Shown one piece after another: positions 61,172 through 64,000 of a stretch of 64,000 nucleotides of DNA (position 1 is its first letter; each line of letters starts with the position of its first letter). A model generated the notes under the pieces. It searched no databases. It was not told the DNA's origin and saw only the letters and a program-made list of their open reading frames with translations. The translations under genes and the position numbers were made by a program. Source of the DNA: Mesostigma viride (lineage: Eukaryota; Streptophyta; Mesostigmatophyceae; Mesostigmatales; Mesostigmataceae); assembly GCA_009746045.1 (NCBI GenBank), contig RPFO01000156.1, positions 4,178,591 through 4,242,590 on the forward strand. The letters run 5' to 3'.

Positions 61172-64000
61172 GGTGGCATGGTGAAGGATTCATGGTGGCA
61201 TGGTGAAGGATTCATGGTGGCATGGTGAAGGATTCATGGTGGCATGGTGAAGGATTCATGGTGGCATGGTGAAGGATTCATGGCGGCATGGTGAAGGATT
61301 CATGGTGGCATGGTGAAGGATTCATGGTGGCATGGTGAAGGATTCATGGTGGCATGGTGAAGGATTCATGGTGGCATGGTGAAGGATTCATGGTGGCATG
61401 GTGAAGGATTCATGGTGGCATGGTGAAGGATTCATGGTGGCATGGTGAAGGATTCATGGTGGCATGGTGAAGGATTCGTGGTGGCATGGTGAAGGATTCA
61501 TGGTGGCATGGTGAAGGATTCATGGTGGCATGGTGAAGGATTCATGGTGGCATGGTGAAGGATTCATGGTGGCATGGTGAAGGATTCATGGTGGCATGGT
61601 GAAGGATTCATGGTGGCATGGTGAAGGATTCATGGTGGCATGGTGAAGGATTCGTGGTGGCATGGTGAAGGATTCATGGTGGCATGGTGAAGGATTCATG
61701 GTGGCATGCATGGTGAAGGATTCATGGTGGCATGGTGAAGGATTCATGGTGGCATGGTGAAGGATTCATGGTGGCATGGTGAAGGATTCATGGTGGCATG
61801 GTGAAGGATTCATGGTGGCATGGTGAAGGATTCATGGTGGCATGGTGAAGGATTCATGGTGGCATGGTGAAGGATTCATGGCGGCATGGTGAAGGATTCA
61901 TGGTGGCATGGTGAAGGATTCATGGTGGCATGGTGAAGGATTCATGGTGGCATGGTGAAGGATTCATGGTGGCATGGTGAAGGATTCATGGTGGCATGGT
62001 GAAGGATTCATGGTGGCATGGTGAAGGATTCATGGTGGCATGGTGAAGGATTCGTGGTGGCATGGTGAAGGATTCATGGTGGCATGGTGAAGGATTCATG
62101 GTGGCATGGTGAAGGATTCATGGTGGCATGGTGAAGGATTCATGGTGGCATGCATGGTGAAGGATTCATGGTGGCATGGTGAAGGATTCATGGTGGCATG
62201 GTGAAGGATTCATGGTGGCATGGTGAAGGATTCATGGTGGCATGGTGAAGGATTCATGGTGGCATGCATGGTGAAGGATTCATGGTGGCATGGTGAAGGA
62301 TTCATGGTGGCATGGTGAAGGATTCATGGTGGCATGGTGAAGGATTCATGGCGGCATGCATGGTGAAGGATTCATGGTGGCATGGTGAAGGATTCATGGT
62401 GGCATGGTGAAGGATTCATGGTGGCATGGTGAAGGATTCATGGTGGCATGGTGAAGGATTCATGGTGGCATGCATGGTGAAGGATTCATGGTGGCATGGT
62501 GAAGGATTCATGGTGGCATGGTGAAGGATTCATGGTGGCATGGTGAAGGATTCATGGTGGCATGGTGAAGGATTCATGGTGGCATGGTGAAGGATTCATG
62601 GTGGCATGGTGAAGGATTCATGGTGGCATGGTGAAGGATTCATGGTGGCATGGTGAAGGATTCATGGCGGCATGCATGGTGAAGGATTCATGGTGGCATG
62701 GTGAAGGATTCATGGTGGCATGGTGAAGGATTCATGGCGGCATGGTGAAGGATTCATGGTGGCATGGTGAAGGATTCATGGTGGCATGGTGAAGGATTCA
62801 TGGTGGCATGCATGGTGAAGGATTCATGGTGGCATGCATGGTGAAGGATTCGTGGTGGCATGGTGAAGGATTCATGGTGGCATGCATGGTGAAGGATTCG
62901 TGGTGGCATGGTGAAGGATTCATGGTGGCATGGTGAAGGATTCATGGTGGCATGGTGAAGGATTCATGGCGGCATGGTGAAGGATTCATGGTGGCATGGT
63001 GAAGGATTCATGGTGGCATGGTGAAGGATTCATGGTGGCATGGTGAAGGATTCATGGTGGCATGGTGAAGGATTCATGGTGGCATGGTGAAGGATTCATG
63101 GTGGCATGGTGAAGGATTCGTGGTGGCATGGTGAAGGATTCATGGTGGCATGGTGAAGGATTCATGGTGGCATGGTGAAGGATTCATGGTGGCATGGTGA
63201 AGGATTCATGGTGGCATGGTGAAGGATTCATGGTGGCATGGTGAAGGATTCATGGTGGCATGGTGAAGGATTCATGGTGGCATGGTGAAGGATTCATGGT
63301 GGCATGGTGAAGGATTCATGGTGGCATGGTGAAGGATTCGTGGTGGCATGGTGAAGGATTCATGGTGGCATGGTGAAGGATTCATGGTGGCATGGTGAAG
63401 GATTCATGGTGGCATGGTGAAGGATTCATGGTGGCATGGTGAAGGATTCATGGTGGCATGGTGAAGGATCCATGGTGGCATGGTGAAGGATTCATGGTGG
63501 CATGGTGAAGGATTCGTGGTGGCATGGTGAAGGATTCATGGTGGCATGGTGAAGGATTCATGGTGGCATGGTGAAGGATTCATGGTGGCATGCATGGTGA
63601 AGGATTCATGGTGGCATGGTGAAGGATTCATGGTGGCATGGTGAAGGATTCATGGTGGCATGGTGAAGGATTCATGGCGGCATGGTGAAGGATTCATGGT
63701 GGCATGGTGAAGGATTCATGGTGGCATGGTGAAGGATTCATGGTGGCATGGTGAAGGATTCGTGGTGGCATGGTGAAGGATTCATGGTGGCATGGTGAAG
63801 GATTCATGGTGGCATGGTGAAGGATTCGTGGTGGCATGGTGAAGGATTCATGGTGGCATGGTGAAGGATTCGTGGTGGCATGGTGAAGGATTCATGGTGG
63901 CATGGTGAAGGATTCATGGTGGCATGGTGAAGGATTCATGGTGGCATGGTGAAGGATTCGTGGTGGCATGGTGAAGGATTCATGGTGGCATGGTGAAGGA
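61172..64000. repeat. 22-bp satellite, more than 125 copies, runs off the window
   Basis: Unit GGATTCATGGTGGCATGGTG then AA, very uniform. Variants: CGTGG for CATGG, GGCGG for GGTGG, and a 26-bp form with an extra GCAT (GGCATGCATGGTG) at irregular places. On the minus strand each unit gives GCCACCATGAATCCTTCACC, and the first codons of copia element 3 pol (ATGAATCCTTCATCCATG) are a diverged unit. The array has displaced the element's gag and LTR. Confidence 0.95.

Noticed and set aside
61172-64000. CRISPR-like or coding interpretation of the 22-bp array
   Set aside because: There are no unique spacers; units are directly contiguous, so it is a plain satellite. The frames within it are by-products.

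Overview
This is a repeat-dominated piece of a eukaryotic nuclear genome. The evidence is spliced genes with GT-AG introns, Ty1/copia and Ty3/gypsy LTR elements, LINEs with TTAA-rich tails, Mutator-like and piggyBac-like DNA transposons, MITE-like foldbacks and long minisatellites. No bacterial operon, rRNA or CRISPR is visible. A unicellular alga of the green lineage is my best guess from the mix of GC-rich genic DNA and this transposon load. The species cannot be named from the sequence.

Layout. 0-9 kb is a graveyard of broken LINEs around a Mutator-like element (about 5.08-8.91 kb, minus strand). Its transposase is split by a later LINE insertion, and it carries a second small ORF. 9-21 kb is the only clear host-gene territory, all on the minus strand. 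It holds a short unrecognised spliced gene (9.15-9.70 kb) and a seven-exon reticulon-domain membrane protein gene (11.35-18.92 kb). All exon phases of the reticulon model fit, and most of its intron length is minisatellite. 21.9-23.1 kb holds hairpin and MITE elements.

23.15-36.93 kb is a nest of insertions. The outer layer has terminal inverted repeats starting CAGTCATT next to TA. Inside it is a piggyBac-like transposon with a decayed transposase. That transposon was hit by a LINE (10-bp target duplication) and by a complete copia element (5-bp duplication). The upstream LTR of the copia element in turn carries a 2.4-kb TTAA-flanked transposon. 39.54-47.36 kb is a second complete copia element with its own 5-bp duplication. 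47.4-52 kb is the 3' part of a chromodomain gypsy element with an unusual ORF after pol. 52-56.4 kb has no recognisable gene. 56.44-61.17 kb is the 3' part of a third copia element, whose upstream end is replaced by a 22-bp satellite that runs off the window.

Main observations. (1) The three copia-type polyproteins share an unusual layout: the retropepsin-like domain lies between integrase and reverse transcriptase, has D-T-Q/N/K in place of D-T-G, and the reverse transcriptase has H-x-D-D instead of Y-x-D-D. (2) In the reticulon gene, three introns contain tandem arrays whose units copy the exon/intron boundary at the 5' splice site. (3) Paralogous empty sites and target duplications allow several insertions to be mapped to the base. 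All assignments come from reading sequence and motifs; no database search was possible.
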